A stretch of DNA of 64,000 bases from Dokdonella_A sp963834755 (GCA_963834755.1 CAWICQ010000011.1:248001-312000), one strand, 5' to 3'. Shown: positions 8,760 to 18,103, counted from the first letter of the stretch. Notes: generated by a model not told the origin, from the letters alone. Numbers and translations are program-made.

Positions 8760-9845
8760 TTACTTCCCATTCGGCGATGCGGCGCCGAGCAACGCGTCCA
8801 GACGCTGCTGCCGCTGGCCTTTTTTGAGGTTCGCGACGTCGCGCGCGATCGCATGGAAATCCTTCCACTCCCCGCCCGCCTGTGCAAACAGGCGCGCAAA
8901 CGCCGGCACCCAGCGATCATACAACCCGAACGGCAGCAGGCGCGCGTTGTTGATCGGCGCGTCGACCCAAGCGTCGTAGCGCGTGTCGCCGCTCCATTCG
9001 CCGTCGCGGAGTCGGCGGTAGCGCTCGCGGAATGCCTCGATCTCGCGCGCCTTGGCTTCGCGTTTCTGCGCCGGCGCCGAATGGCTCGCGTAAAGGGCAC
9101 TGAGCCTTGCGCGAAGGTCGAGGATCAGCGCGGTGAATGCGTCGTCGTGCGCGCTTGCGCCCGCGTCGGCGGGCGGCAGACTTCGAAAAGCACGCCATTC
9201 GCGCAGGCCTTCCTGCTGCACGAACGTCGCGAACGATTCGTTGAACGCGGTATCGTCCTCGACGTAGATCAGCTGGTGCGCCAGCTCATGAAAAATCACT
9301 CCGTCGAGCTCGTCGTCGCTCCAGCGCATCATGCTGCTCAGAATCGGATCGGAAAACCAGCCGAGCGTCGAATACGCAACGGCACCTTCAATCGCGGTGT
9401 CATCGCCCTGCGCGGCACGACGCTTCGCTTCGCGCTCAGCGCGCGCGCGATCGAAAAAACCGAGGTAGGCGACGCAGCCTGCGAATGGATAGCAATGCGT
9501 GACCGGATCCACCGAGAACTCCGGCGTCGCGAACACGTTCCAGGTCACATACGGTCGACCGAGATCGACGTACGTCGTGTAGCTCCGGTTGCGCGGAAGC
9601 AGCAGATGATCCGAGGCGAACTCACGTGCTTCCTGCGTCTCGGCGAGTCGCGCACGGAGCTTTGTATCGACCTGCGGGTCGTCGACAATTCTTGCGATCG
9701 AGGTTCGATGCGCCAGCAATGACGCCTCGCCGTGCGCGACGTGCGCGTAATAACCCAACGTGCTGCAGGCGCTCGACGACAGAACGAGCGCTATGATTAT
9801 CGGCCAGCGCCACAGCGAGCGAAACGCGCTCCGTGCGCGCCTCAG
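8760..9845 (-). CDS. Putative aminopeptidase lipoprotein (PF10023-like)
   Basis: About 360 aa. A hydrophobic leader (WPIIIALVLSSSAC) ends in a lipobox-like SSAC. The body carries the family hallmarks: HCYPFAGCVAYLGFFD, YSTLGWFSDPI, and the zinc motif FHELAHQLIY (HExxH) followed by FNESFATFVQQEG with the downstream Glu. Members are annotated as putative aminopeptidases. The start is unclear. No ATG, GTG or TTG lies near the leader; a CTG at 9845 overlaps the stop of the GFA gene and another lies at 9815. An upstream indel is possible. It is probably cotranscribed with the GFA gene. Confidence 0.82.
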   Translation of the reverse strand: MRRARSAFRSLWRWPIIIALVLSSSACSTLGYYAHVAHGEASLLAHRTSIARIVDDPQVDTKLRARLAETQEAREFASDHLLLPRNRSYTTYVDLGRPYVTWNVFATPEFSVDPVTHCYPFAGCVAYLGFFDRARAEREAKRRAAQGDDTAIEGAVAYSTLGWFSDPILSSMMRWSDDELDGVIFHELAHQLIYVEDDTAFNESFATFVQQEGLREWRAFRSLPPADAGASAHDDAFTALILDLRARLSALYASHSAPAQKREAKAREIEAFRERYRRLRDGEWSGDTRYDAWVDAPINNARLLPFGLYDRWVPAFARLFAQAGGEWKDFHAIARDVANLKKGQRQQRLDALLGAASPNGK

Positions 9846-10189
9846 AGACGGCGGCCGTCGTACGGAACAATCTTTAGAGAGGTCGGATCGACGCCCTGGA
9901 AACAGCGCACGTTCATCGCCGCCATCTCGTTGCCTTTGCCATCCGAACCCATCCCGAACGGCGCCACGCCGCACGTCGGACAGAAATAGTGCTTGATGTG
10001 GTGCTTGTTGAATGTGTACGTCGACAGCTCCGAAATCGGCGTGTGCAAGTGCAGGTTCGCGCGCGGCACGAACCAGAGCAGATAGCCTCGCTTGCTGCAG
10101 ATCGAGCAATTGCATTCGATCACCTGCTCGATGTCGCCGTCGACGTCGAATGCGATCTTTCCACAATGACAGCCGCCCTTGTAGGCCAT
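9842..10189 (-). CDS. GFA family protein (Mss4-like zinc fold)
   Basis: 115 aa behind AAGGAG. The Cys ligands of the family are present: GGCHCGKIAF, ECNCSICSKRG and YFCPTCGVAPFG. The fold is that of glutathione-dependent formaldehyde-activating enzyme (Gfa), although most small members have no proven reaction. Its stop overlaps the start region of the aminopeptidase. A second, diverged GFA protein lies at 15963. Confidence 0.92.
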   Translation of the reverse strand: MAYKGGCHCGKIAFDVDGDIEQVIECNCSICSKRGYLLWFVPRANLHLHTPISELSTYTFNKHHIKHYFCPTCGVAPFGMGSDGKGNEMAAMNVRCFQGVDPTSLKIVPYDGRRL

Positions 10190-10235
10190 GTGTCGCTCCT
10201 TGATGCCGGGGTGTCCCGCTCGCCTGCGCGCAACG

Positions 10236-10682
10236 TCACTTGTTGTCGATGCGGGTCGCCTGGCTTGCGGCGATCTTCCAGCCGGCGGCGCGCCGCACGT
10301 ACGTATCGGTGAAGCGCACGTCGAGCGCGAACGGCTTGCCTGCGGACGTGCCCTTCAGCGACGTGATGCCGAGCACGATCGCAGCGTCGCCGTAAAGACG
10401 AACCGTCGTGTCGTGATTGCGGAATTCCGTGTAACGGATCTCGCCTTTCTTCGCGTCGGCGATGTCATCGGCCCGCGTACTGACTTGGGCGTGCGTGTTG
10501 GTAAGCGTGTAGGTCTCGTCTTCGAGACGCGCGATCGCGTCGGCATCGCCGGCTCGGATCGCTTCGCACAGTGCGCGCTCGACGTTCCGGATCGCGGTCT
10601 CGTCTTCGGCGATCGCGGCAGGGGCTGCAATGGTCGGACTTGCGACAAGAGCGGCTACGAAAATACAGCATGCGAATCTCAT
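10236..10682 (-). CDS. Secreted DUF4440 / NTF2-like (SnoaL-fold) protein
   Basis: 148 aa. A signal peptide (MRFACCIFVAALVASPTIAA) leads a cone-fold domain: EDETAIRNVERALCEAIRAGD, then LEDETYTLTNTHAQV, FRNHDTTVRLYGDAAIVLG, and RFTDTYVRRAAGWKIAASQ. The last segment is the characteristic terminal strand pair. ATG 10682 is preceded by GGAGATT. Such proteins bind small ligands or act as isomerase-like enzymes; no catalytic assignment is possible here. Confidence 0.88.
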   Translation of the reverse strand: MRFACCIFVAALVASPTIAAPAAIAEDETAIRNVERALCEAIRAGDADAIARLEDETYTLTNTHAQVSTRADDIADAKKGEIRYTEFRNHDTTVRLYGDAAIVLGITSLKGTSAGKPFALDVRFTDTYVRRAAGWKIAASQATRIDNK

Positions 10683-10722
10683 GGAATCTCCGTTTCAAAG
10701 GCAACGCCAACTCGTCCACGAA

Positions 10723-11349
10723 TCATAGTCCGATCCCCGAATGCGGGTGCGTCAGCTGCTCAAGGAACCGGCTGACCACGGCAGGATCGAGCGCAATCGT
10801 AAACAACACACCGTAGATCGCGCCCCAAAGATGCGCGCTGTGATTGATGCGATCGGTTTGCCGACGGTCCATGTAAATCGTATAGCCGAGATAGACGAGC
10901 GCGAACACGATCGCCGGCACCGGAAACGCGAAGATCAGAATCGTCGCCCACGGCTTGACCAGAATGAACGCGAACAACACCGCCGAAACTGCGCCCGAGG
11001 CGCCGAGGCTGCGGTAATTGCTGTCGTCGCGATGGCGCAAATAGCTCGGCAAGGCCGAGACGACGATGCCCGCCGCGTAGAACAGTGCGTAACCGATGGC
11101 GCCGATGCGCGGCGTGAACAGGCGTTCCATGTACGCGCCGAACGAAAGGAACGTGAACATGTTGAACAGGAGATGCGCGAAATCCGCGTGCACGAACCCG
11201 CAGGTCAGCAGGCGGTCGTACTGATGCTGGCCGCTGATCGCCGGCGGCCACAGCACCAGACGCTCGAGCAGCCTCGGATTCGAGAACGCGGCGAACGAAA
11301 TCGCGCACGTAATGACCAGAATCACCAACGTGACGGGCGTGATGAGCAT
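10723..11349 (-). CDS. Rhomboid family intramembrane serine protease
   Basis: 208 aa with six predicted membrane helices. The dyad is visible: Ser in GASGAVSAVLF (helix 4) and His in HSAHLWGAIYG (helix 6). The HADFAHLLFNMFTF segment of helix 2 carries the conserved His and Asn of the oxyanion site. Length fits the minimal bacterial rhomboid form without extra domains. It should cleave membrane-protein substrates in the inner membrane. It lies downstream of the GNAT gene on the same strand. Confidence 0.96.
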   Translation of the reverse strand: MLITPVTLVILVITCAISFAAFSNPRLLERLVLWPPAISGQHQYDRLLTCGFVHADFAHLLFNMFTFLSFGAYMERLFTPRIGAIGYALFYAAGIVVSALPSYLRHRDDSNYRSLGASGAVSAVLFAFILVKPWATILIFAFPVPAIVFALVYLGYTIYMDRRQTDRINHSAHLWGAIYGVLFTIALDPAVVSRFLEQLTHPHSGIGL

Positions 11350-11444
11350 CGCGGCTACTCGTTCGGCGAATCGGCCGCGTCACGATACGTTGGTGCGCGC
11401 ATCGATCACAAGCGCCGGTCGTGACGGCTGCCGATTCGGCGATG

Positions 11445-11728
11445 TCAGTGCGGCGCGACGAGCCCGGCCCATTCCGGATTTTCCTTGAGAAAATACGCGG
11501 CGTACGGGCACTCTCGGCACGACCTGCCAGCCGCGTCTTCGCGCGGACGCCAACGCGGCCCGCATCAGCGTCGCCGCGATGCCGCGCCGACTCACCGGAT
11601 CCGGCACCGAAACATGCGTGATCGTCATCGTGCGATCGGTCGAACTCATACTCGAGCACGCAATGCTCTCCTTCGACGGTCGTTTCGAATCGATGCCCGG
11701 CGATATCGTGCGCGATGGCCGGCGTCAT
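11445..11728 (-). CDS. YjdJ-type GNAT N-acetyltransferase (frame broken twice)
   Basis: Three frames read in series give one short GNAT: MTPAIAHDIAGHRFETTVEG..EHCVLEYEF, then TMTITHVSVPDPVSRRGIAATLMRAAL, then ECPYAAYFLKENPEWAGLV and a stop. The acetyl-CoA loop is RRGIAA. The breaks lie near 11633 and 11514, and each is repaired by removing one base. Size and the VVPECPYAAYF tail match the YjdJ/GCN5-like minimal acetyltransferases. The start overlaps the end of the FMN reductase gene, suggesting coupling. Confidence 0.8.
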
Positions 11729-12290
11729 GGGCGGCTCGCGCGAGCTTCTCCACCCAGGCCGCGTAGGCCTTCAGGAACTTGTCGAGGAATTCGCGCGTGG
11801 ATTCGTTGATCAGCTTGCCGCTCTCGTCGAACAACTTGCCGGCGCCGCCGATATAGGCTTCCGGCTGCTGCAGCGCAGGTACATTGAGAAAAACCAGCGA
11901 CTGGCGCAGATGATGGTTCGCGCCGAAGCCGCCGATCGCACCGGGCGAGACGCTGACAACGCCGCCCGGCTTGCCGTCCCACATATTCTTGCCGTGCGGG
12001 CGCGAGGCCACGTCGATCGCGTTCTTGAGCAGGCCTGGCACCGAGCGGTTGTATTCCGGCGTAACGAACAGCACGCCGTCCGCGCGCTGCACGCGTTCGC
12101 GGAACGTGGTCCACTCGCGCGGCGGATCGTGCTCCAGATCGTCGTTGTACAAAGGCAGCGCGCCGATCTCGACGATGTCGAGCTTGAGCTCCGCCGGCGC
12201 GATCTCGATCAGCACCTTGGCGGTCTTCCGGTTCAATGATGCCTTGCGCAGGCTGCCGACAATGACGACGATGTCGCGGGGCGTGCTCAT
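11646..12290 (-). CDS. NADPH-dependent FMN reductase
   Basis: 214 aa. ATG 12290 follows GAGGAG. The flavodoxin-like fold has the family motifs: GSLRKASLNRKTA (FMN phosphate loop), TPEYNRSVPGLLKNAIDVASRP and PGAIGGFGANHHLRQ. It should reduce FMN or quinones with NADPH. The last ~25 residues beyond WVEKLA are not typical and read into the following GNAT gene. A shifted frame would stop at 11725 in an ATGA overlap, so the C-terminus may be affected by an indel. Confidence 0.93.
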   Translation of the reverse strand: MSTPRDIVVIVGSLRKASLNRKTAKVLIEIAPAELKLDIVEIGALPLYNDDLEHDPPREWTTFRERVQRADGVLFVTPEYNRSVPGLLKNAIDVASRPHGKNMWDGKPGGVVSVSPGAIGGFGANHHLRQSLVFLNVPALQQPEAYIGGAGKLFDESGKLINESTREFLDKFLKAYAAWVEKLARAAHDAGHRARYRRASIRNDRRRRALRARV

Positions 12291-12439
12291 GCTTGAAGCT
12301 CCTCGGCGCGTTCGGCAAGCATACCGCGGCGGCGAATGAACGGATCTGAATCGCGTTAAGCGCGCGTTTGCGCTTTCGCGCACTTGAGGCGCGACGCACA
12401 GCGGGCGTGTAAGGTCACTCCTCCGAGCGATTCGCGACC

Positions 12440-13318
12440 ATGCAGGATTTCCGATATCTACAACTCGACGTGTTCTCCGCGCGCACCGGCGGCGGCAATC
12501 CGCTCGGCGTCATCATCGACGCGGCGTCGTGGCCTGAAGAACGCATGCAGGCATTCGCGACATGGACCGGCCTTGTCGAAACGACGTTCGTGCTGCCGCC
12601 ATCGACTGCGGATGCGAGCTACCGCCTGCGCATCTTCACGCCAAGCCACGAGATTCCGTTCGCGGGACATCCGACGATCGGCAGCGCGCATGCCGTGCTC
12701 GAGACCGGTGTCGCAAAAGCGCGCAACGGCCGCCTGATCCAGGAATGCGGCGCCGGCCTGTTGGCGATCCGCGTCGAGGGCAAAGGCCGATCGCGGCATC
12801 TGTTTCTTCAAGCACCGGCCGCGCACGTGCTGCTCGAAGATCCTACCGCCCAGCCGAAGCTCAGATCAGCGCTCGGCAGCGCAGCACTCGGGTCACTGCC
12901 GCCGGTCTTCGTCGAAGGCGGCCGTCGCTGGTGGATCGCGGAATTCGCCGATGAAGCCGGCCTTCGCGGCTGGCATCCGGATCACGCCGCAATCGGCGCG
13001 CTGGCCAAGGCGACCGACAGCCTCGGCCTCTGCGTTTTCGCGCGCAGCCGCGCGACCGATTACGATCTCGTGGTGCGCGCATTTCCCGCCGGCGTCGGCA
13101 TCGTCGAGGATCCGGCATCGGGTGCAGCGAACGGACTTATCGCCGCATGGATTGCCAAAGCCGAGCCGCACGGCGCGCTGGCACGCGGTTATCGCGTGAG
13201 CCAGGGTCGCGAGATCGGCCACGACGCCTCGATCCTGATTCGCATCGAAGACGCACAAGTCTGGGTCGGCGGCACGACGCGCACGATCGTGCGCGGACGC
13301 ACACGCTGGCCCGAGTGA
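12440..13318 (+). CDS. PhzF family isomerase-like protein
   Basis: 292 aa. The protein starts MQDFRYLQLDVFSARTGGGNPLGV. The diaminopimelate-epimerase-like fold has the PhzF blocks TPSHEIPFAGHPTIGSAH and EDPASGAANG. In the N-terminal block, ETTFVLPPS keeps the usual catalytic Glu. True PhzF isomerises a phenazine precursor, but no phenazine genes are nearby, so this is a housekeeping paralogue of unknown substrate. It is divergent from the FMN reductase gene, with about 150 bases between. Confidence 0.95.
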   Translation: MQDFRYLQLDVFSARTGGGNPLGVIIDAASWPEERMQAFATWTGLVETTFVLPPSTADASYRLRIFTPSHEIPFAGHPTIGSAHAVLETGVAKARNGRLIQECGAGLLAIRVEGKGRSRHLFLQAPAAHVLLEDPTAQPKLRSALGSAALGSLPPVFVEGGRRWWIAEFADEAGLRGWHPDHAAIGALAKATDSLGLCVFARSRATDYDLVVRAFPAGVGIVEDPASGAANGLIAAWIAKAEPHGALARGYRVSQGREIGHDASILIRIEDAQVWVGGTTRTIVRGRTRWPE

Positions 13319-13337
13319 ACGACTCGGCGCGCGACGG

Positions 13338-14015
13338 TCAAACCTTGCCGGCGACGGCATTCACGCTGAGCGCAAGAATGAAAACATCGAAGAAGAAGGC
13401 GATGATGCCGTGCACGAGCGCGACGCGGCGCACGCCGCGGCGCGCGATGGCGACGTCGGAAACCTGGAACGTCATGCCGAGCACGAACGCGAAATACATG
13501 AAGTCCCAATAATCGGGCTCGTCCGTGCCGGGAAATTCGAGCGCCTTGTCCTGACGCGCGCCAATGTAGTACTCATGCGCGTAGTGCAGTGCAAACATCG
13601 TGTTGAGGACGCACCACGACAGCACCAGACTCGCCGCACCGATCGCGACTTGGGTCACTCCGCCTGTTTCCGACGCGTGCAGCTCCGCGCCGAGCGCGAC
13701 GATGGCAACCGACGATACCGCCACGCCACTCCACAATACGCCCCAGCGGCCGGCATCCTGCTTGGCCACGCGCGCACGGATCGTCGCCACCGGCGAGTGC
13801 GCGAACATCCAGAAGAGTCCCGCCAAAAAGATCAGCGCTGACGCGTCGAACGAAAGCAGCATGCCGCGCGCGAGGCCGGCTCCGGCGCCGATCAGTGTCG
13901 CCAGCAACACCAGGAACAACGCGGCCGCAGTGCTGAAGTGCGGCCGATGTCTGGCAGCGCGCGTCTGGCGATGCAGCCAGCTGTCGCCTTCTTGCGGTAC
14001 CGCCGTGTTTGGCAT
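13338..14015 (-). CDS. DUF1345 family membrane protein
   Basis: 225 aa from ATG 14015 (a GTG 36 bases earlier is possible). Five to six hydrophobic helices and the family signature are present: FALHYAHEYYIG, PDYWDFMYFAFVLGMTFQVSDV and LVHGIIAFFFDVFILALSVN. It is an inner-membrane protein of unknown function. It is convergent with phzF, with 19 bases between. Confidence 0.93.
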   Translation of the reverse strand: MPNTAVPQEGDSWLHRQTRAARHRPHFSTAAALFLVLLATLIGAGAGLARGMLLSFDASALIFLAGLFWMFAHSPVATIRARVAKQDAGRWGVLWSGVAVSSVAIVALGAELHASETGGVTQVAIGAASLVLSWCVLNTMFALHYAHEYYIGARQDKALEFPGTDEPDYWDFMYFAFVLGMTFQVSDVAIARRGVRRVALVHGIIAFFFDVFILALSVNAVAGKV

Positions 14016-14143
14016 GCCGAGAGCTCCGCGAGCCGACGGCGGATTCTGCACGAGCCGAGCCGCAAGAGCGAACGCGTGCTGAAACGGCGTCGCCGGAAGG
14101 TTCAGCTCCGCGTCGCCAGATTCGTGCCGTCAGGTCGGCGCGA

Positions 14144-15211
14144 TCAAATCCGCGCCGTCTGATTGCGTCCCATCGTCTTGGCTTGATAGAGCGCCGCATC
14201 GGCCTGCGAGATCCACGCATGCACGTCTTCCATGCCGCGCGACGCCGCCGCGATGCCGATGCTCAACGTGCAGCGCACGCCGGGCGCGCGCTCGAATTCG
14301 GTCTCGGCGACGCGCTGCCGAATGCGCTCGGCCGCGACCATGGCCGCATGCGTGCCCGTGTGCGCGAGCATCACGCCGAATTCGTCGCCGCCGTAACGCC
14401 CGGGCACGTCGATCTCGCGGATGCAGCTCTGGATGACCGCGGCCGTGGTGCGGATCACTTCGTCGCCGGCAAGATGACCGTACTGATCGTTGACCTCCTT
14501 GAAGCGATCGATATCGACCATCAGCAGCGCCGCTGCCATCTCGCCGCGCTTGAAGCGCCTGAGCTCGGCGTCGACCGCGGCTTCCCAGCTCGGCCGGTTC
14601 AAGAGCCCGGTCGACGGGTCGACGCGCGTTTGCCGCGCGAGCATGCGGTTGTGCCGGCTCGACTTGCGCGCCAGCGCGAACGTCGCGGTGCTGACCGCGA
14701 GCGGATAGCCGATCATGAACGGCAACGAAAAGAAGATCGCGCGCATCGAGCTTTCGGGCGAGAACGCAAAACCCGTTGCCGCCCACGTCACCACGCACGC
14801 CGCCACTTGCAGCGCGAACGCACGGCCGAGCAGCCGCCAGCCGCCGACGCTGATCTTGTCGGCGGCGAGCATCGTCAGCAACAGCACGCTCGGAACGACG
14901 TTGAACTTCATCAACGCAATCCACACGCCGCCCATTGCGGAGTCCAGCAAGAGGTTGTTGACCTCGGCGCGATCGGGATCGGCGCTTTCGTGCGCGAGCC
15001 GGCGCGCCAGATGCGGCCACAGGAACGCGTCGATGACGAGCAGCGCCCACATCCACGGTTGAGCGCCGATTTCGGAGAATACGCCGGCGACGAGCAGGAA
15101 TCCCAGGCCGAGGCCGAGTGCGCGCAGCCGGAAAATGCGTTCGACGAAGCGTGTTTGCGTAGTGGCGGGTTCCATTACCAACAGGGCGTGCGAAACGAGC
15201 ATGACGGTCAT
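14144..15211 (-). CDS. MASE2-like membrane GGDEF diguanylate cyclase
   Basis: 355 aa. The N-terminal half holds about six membrane helices resembling the MASE2 sensor of AdrA/DgcC-type cyclases. The C-terminal half is a complete GGDEF domain: DPSTGLLNRPSWE, MVDIDRFKEVNDQYGHLAGDEVI, and the active loop RYGGDEFGVML. An inhibitory site RxxD (REID) lies five residues before GGDEF, so product feedback is likely. It should make c-di-GMP from two GTP. The ATG at 15211 is preceded by only a weak site. Confidence 0.93.
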   Translation of the reverse strand: MTVMLVSHALLVMEPATTQTRFVERIFRLRALGLGLGFLLVAGVFSEIGAQPWMWALLVIDAFLWPHLARRLAHESADPDRAEVNNLLLDSAMGGVWIALMKFNVVPSVLLLTMLAADKISVGGWRLLGRAFALQVAACVVTWAATGFAFSPESSMRAIFFSLPFMIGYPLAVSTATFALARKSSRHNRMLARQTRVDPSTGLLNRPSWEAAVDAELRRFKRGEMAAALLMVDIDRFKEVNDQYGHLAGDEVIRTTAAVIQSCIREIDVPGRYGGDEFGVMLAHTGTHAAMVAAERIRQRVAETEFERAPGVRCTLSIGIAAASRGMEDVHAWISQADAALYQAKTMGRNQTARI

Positions 15212-15461
15212 TCACTTGCACGAGCGTGCGGAATAATCCGCAGTTTCAGTGCGTGCAGGGAAGGTTTAGCAAGCGCCGTGCCAGATGTTCCGCGAGAAGC
15301 GCCCGCATGGGATTGCGCGTCCAGCGGGAGGTGCTGTCGCGGGGCCTGAGAGCCGCCACGGGTCGGCTCCGCGGCCATTTCGAGGCGTTTAACATGCCGC
15401 AAGGTATGGTTTCGCTTGAGCCACAAAGCGAATTTTGTTGCATTCACCAAAGGAGATTCCA

Positions 15462-15887
15462 ATGATGAAGGCCGGTTCCGCGGAATGGAAAGGTGGCATC
15501 AAAGACGGCGGCGGCACGATATCGACAGAAACCGGCGTCCTGAAAAACGCTCCTTACGGATTCAAGTCGCGCTTCGAGGACGGTCCCGGCACCAACCCGG
15601 AGGAGCTGATCGGCGCTGCGCACGCTGCCTGCTTTTCGATGGCGCTCTCGCTGATGCTCGGCGACAACAACCTCAGGCCCGACTACATCCGGACCCGGGC
15701 GGAAATCACGCTCGAGAAGGTCGGCGAGGGTTTCGCGATCACCTCGTCCCATCTCACCGTCAACGCGAAAATCCCCGGCACGGATGCGGCGACGTTCGAT
15801 CGCATCGCCAATGAAGCCAAAGCCGGTTGCCCGGTTTCCAAGGTGCTCAACGCGAAGATCAGCATGCAGGCGACGCTCGACGCCTGA
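15462..15887 (+). CDS. OsmC family peroxiredoxin
   Basis: 141 aa. The ATG at 15462 follows AGGAG. It matches short OsmC (osmotically inducible) rather than Ohr: GSAEWKGGIKDGGGTIST, then HAACFSMALSLML with the first reactive Cys and AKAGCPVSKVL with the second. Such proteins reduce organic hydroperoxides. A 250-base upstream gap leaves room for a promoter, but no operator is recognised. Confidence 0.95.
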   Translation: MMKAGSAEWKGGIKDGGGTISTETGVLKNAPYGFKSRFEDGPGTNPEELIGAAHAACFSMALSLMLGDNNLRPDYIRTRAEITLEKVGEGFAITSSHLTVNAKIPGTDAATFDRIANEAKAGCPVSKVLNAKISMQATLDA

Positions 15888-15962
15888 TCGATCGAAGTTG
15901 CGCCAGCGAACCTTACGAGACGATGCGGCCGCGTGGCGCGGGGCCATCGCTACAATGCCGCC

Positions 15963-16394
15963 ATGCTGATCCGCGGAAGCTGCCACTGCGGCAATATCTC
16001 GTTCGAGCTCGACTGGAAACCCGAGCCCGTCGAGATTCCTGCGCGCGCGTGCACGTGCTCATTCTGCAGGCGCCATGGCGGCGTTTGGACGTCGTGTCCA
16101 ACCGGATCGTTGACGATTCGCATCGCCGAGCCTTCGTTGGCGTCGGCTTACGCCTTCGAAACAAGAACTGCAGAGTTTCATGTCTGTTCGCGCTGCGGTG
16201 TCGTCCCGCTCTCGACCAGCCGCATCGGCGACGGGCTGTTTGCGGTCGTCAACGTCAATACGTTCGATGACGTTGCGCCTTCGCTGCTGCGAAGAACATC
16301 GGCCTCGCTCGAAGGAGAAAGCGAAAACGAGCGCCTCGCGCGACGCGCGCGCAACTGGATTGGGGATGTCGTTTTCGTCGGCGGGCGTTCGTAG
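15963..16394 (+). CDS. GFA family protein, second copy
   Basis: 143 aa. Zinc ligands: GSCHCGNISFEL, ACTCSFCRRHGG and HVCSRCGVVPLS. It differs clearly from the GFA protein at 9842, so it is an older paralogue rather than a recent duplicate. It starts 75 bases after osmC, perhaps in the same transcript, which would pair it with oxidative or electrophile stress. Confidence 0.9.
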   Translation: MLIRGSCHCGNISFELDWKPEPVEIPARACTCSFCRRHGGVWTSCPTGSLTIRIAEPSLASAYAFETRTAEFHVCSRCGVVPLSTSRIGDGLFAVVNVNTFDDVAPSLLRRTSASLEGESENERLARRARNWIGDVVFVGGRS

Positions 16395-16401
16395 CGGAAG
16401 C

Positions 16402-16923
16402 TCACGGAGTTCGCGGCATCCCGCTTGCGAAAGCCTCCGCGAGACGCGCGCCGAACACCTGGCGCTGGTGATCGTCGAGCGTCGTGACAAGGTCGGCGAC
16501 TCGATCGCTGACCTTTTGCAACGCATCCGCGCGTGCTCGCGTATCGTCAGCGAGATTACGGAGCCGCAGCACAGGGGCGATTGCGGAATTGCGAAGCTGC
16601 TGCCCGGCGTCGCGCTGCTGATCGTACGCACGTAACGCATCCTGCATCGATGTCCAGCGCTCGACCTGATCGTCGCGCACGAGGATTTCCATGCGCAGCG
16701 CGTGCAGCGTTCCGAGGAACGTCTCGAGCGGATCCGCCGGCGACGGCATCGCAGCGGGGTTCGAGCGATCGGTCCGACCTTGCGGAGGTCGCATCCCGCC
16801 TCGCCCGCCACCGCGGCCACCCGGATAGCCCTGAGCCGATAATTCGGGAGCCATGCTCGAAAATGCGACCAGAACGGTCAAGACGCTGATCAGGACAGCC
16901 CCGGAAACGGATACGCGACCCAT
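16402..16923 (-). CDS. Spy/CpxP-like exported protein
   Basis: 173 aa with a signal peptide (MGRVSVSGAVLISVLTVLVA..LSA) and a Gly/Arg-rich linker (GGRGGGRGG). A helical C-terminal half has an LTxxQ-like feel (RDDQVERWTSMQDALRAY, LDDHQRQVFGARLAEAF). Spy and CpxP are periplasmic chaperones of envelope stress; membership is inferred from size and helix pattern. It is convergent with GFA-2. The site before ATG 16923 is weak. Confidence 0.65.
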   Translation of the reverse strand: MGRVSVSGAVLISVLTVLVAFSSMAPELSAQGYPGGRGGGRGGMRPPQGRTDRSNPAAMPSPADPLETFLGTLHALRMEILVRDDQVERWTSMQDALRAYDQQRDAGQQLRNSAIAPVLRLRNLADDTRARADALQKVSDRVADLVTTLDDHQRQVFGARLAEAFASGMPRTP

Positions 16924-17213
16924 GACAAATGCCGGCGTGTGGGAACAACTCTGACGGTATCAAAGCATGGCCACACGGGACGTAAGCAGACCGCAGCGGG
17001 ATGTAAATCCTTTGCGGAAAATGAGAGGAGGCAGAGCGCCGCTTGCTTCCTGCGGCGTTCGCCGCGATTGTAAAGACCGAACGTGTCGCGAACGCGCGCG
17101 TGGAATCGATCCTTGACAGGCCAGCCGATGTCACGTGCCATCACAGCCGACCTTCAGCATCGCGACGCCATCCTGCGTGCCGGGTTCATGCGCCAGCGGA
17201 AGCCGCAGATGTC

Positions 17214-18020
17214 ATGATTCGAAGGATCTCCGCGCAAAATCCCATCGTTCTCACGATCGCGCTGCTCGCATTGCCGTTTCAGATCAACACGGCAGAAGCG
17301 CGCACCGTGTGGCGCTGTCTGCGCGACGGCACGGTCAGTCTCGCGACTGCGCCGGAACCGGGTTCGAAATGCACCGCGAATACGCTCGACGACAACGCGG
17401 CTGCGCTGCCGAATTTGTGGGGCGCGATGGGCGTGTTCCGCGGCACGCTGTACAAGCGCGAACAGGACGGACAAATCATCTACGGCACGCGCAACCTGCC
17501 CGGATCGACCAAAGTCCTTCAGTTCACGGTCGCAACGCCGCCCGCTTCGCCCGCGCACGCCGGACTCGGACACATCGGCCAGCCGGAGCTCGGCGCATAT
17601 CGGCGTGAATTCCGCAACGCCGCACGGGTGACCGGAATCGACGAGGCGTGGTTGCGTGCGATCGCGCACGCGGAAAGCGACTACACAGCCGATGCGGTGT
17701 CCTCGAAAGGCGCCAAGGGCGTGATGCAGCTGATGCCGGACGTGATCGGCGATTACGGCGTCAAGGATCCGTTCTCGGCCAGGCAATCGATCCTGGCCGG
17801 CGCGCGACATCTGGCTGCGCTCGAGGCGCAATACGGCGGCGATCGAGTGCTGGTCGCGGCTGCGTACAACGCGGGCATCGGCGCCGTCACCCAATATGGC
17901 GGCGTGCCGCCGTATGTCGAGACGCAGGAATACGTTGCGAAGGTCGGCGCGTTGTATACGCGTTATCGCAAGGCGATGGGACTCGCGCCGCGCCCGCTCG
18001 AGCTCCAGCCCGCGCAATAG
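17214..18020 (+). CDS. Lytic transglycosylase, SLT domain, with N-terminal DUF4124-like segment
   Basis: 268 aa from ATG 17214, with a signal peptide ending near NTAEA. A small N-terminal module (RTVWRCLRDGTVSLATAPEPGSKC) resembles DUF4124. The SLT domain follows: AWLRAIAHAESDYTADAVSSKGAKGVMQLMP, with the catalytic Glu in HAESDY, then AAYNAGIGAV. It should cleave peptidoglycan to anhydromuropeptides in the periplasm. An earlier start at 17043 is possible but would hide the signal peptide. Confidence 0.92.
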   Translation: MIRRISAQNPIVLTIALLALPFQINTAEARTVWRCLRDGTVSLATAPEPGSKCTANTLDDNAAALPNLWGAMGVFRGTLYKREQDGQIIYGTRNLPGSTKVLQFTVATPPASPAHAGLGHIGQPELGAYRREFRNAARVTGIDEAWLRAIAHAESDYTADAVSSKGAKGVMQLMPDVIGDYGVKDPFSARQSILAGARHLAALEAQYGGDRVLVAAAYNAGIGAVTQYGGVPPYVETQEYVAKVGALYTRYRKAMGLAPRPLELQPAQ

Positions 18021-18103
18021 GCGCCGCAATTGCATGGACGCATGGCGACGCTTGTTGCGGCGAATCCGGCAGAGCAAACGGAAACGCGTTCCTTTAGCCG
18101 TGG

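Noticed and set aside
12440..13318. A phenazine biosynthesis locus
   Set aside because: Only the PhzF-like isomerase is present; no other phz genes flank it, and such orphans are common.
18022..18062. Terminator between the transglycosylase and hydrolase genes
   Set aside because: The 8-bp stem has a 25-base loop and no T-run.
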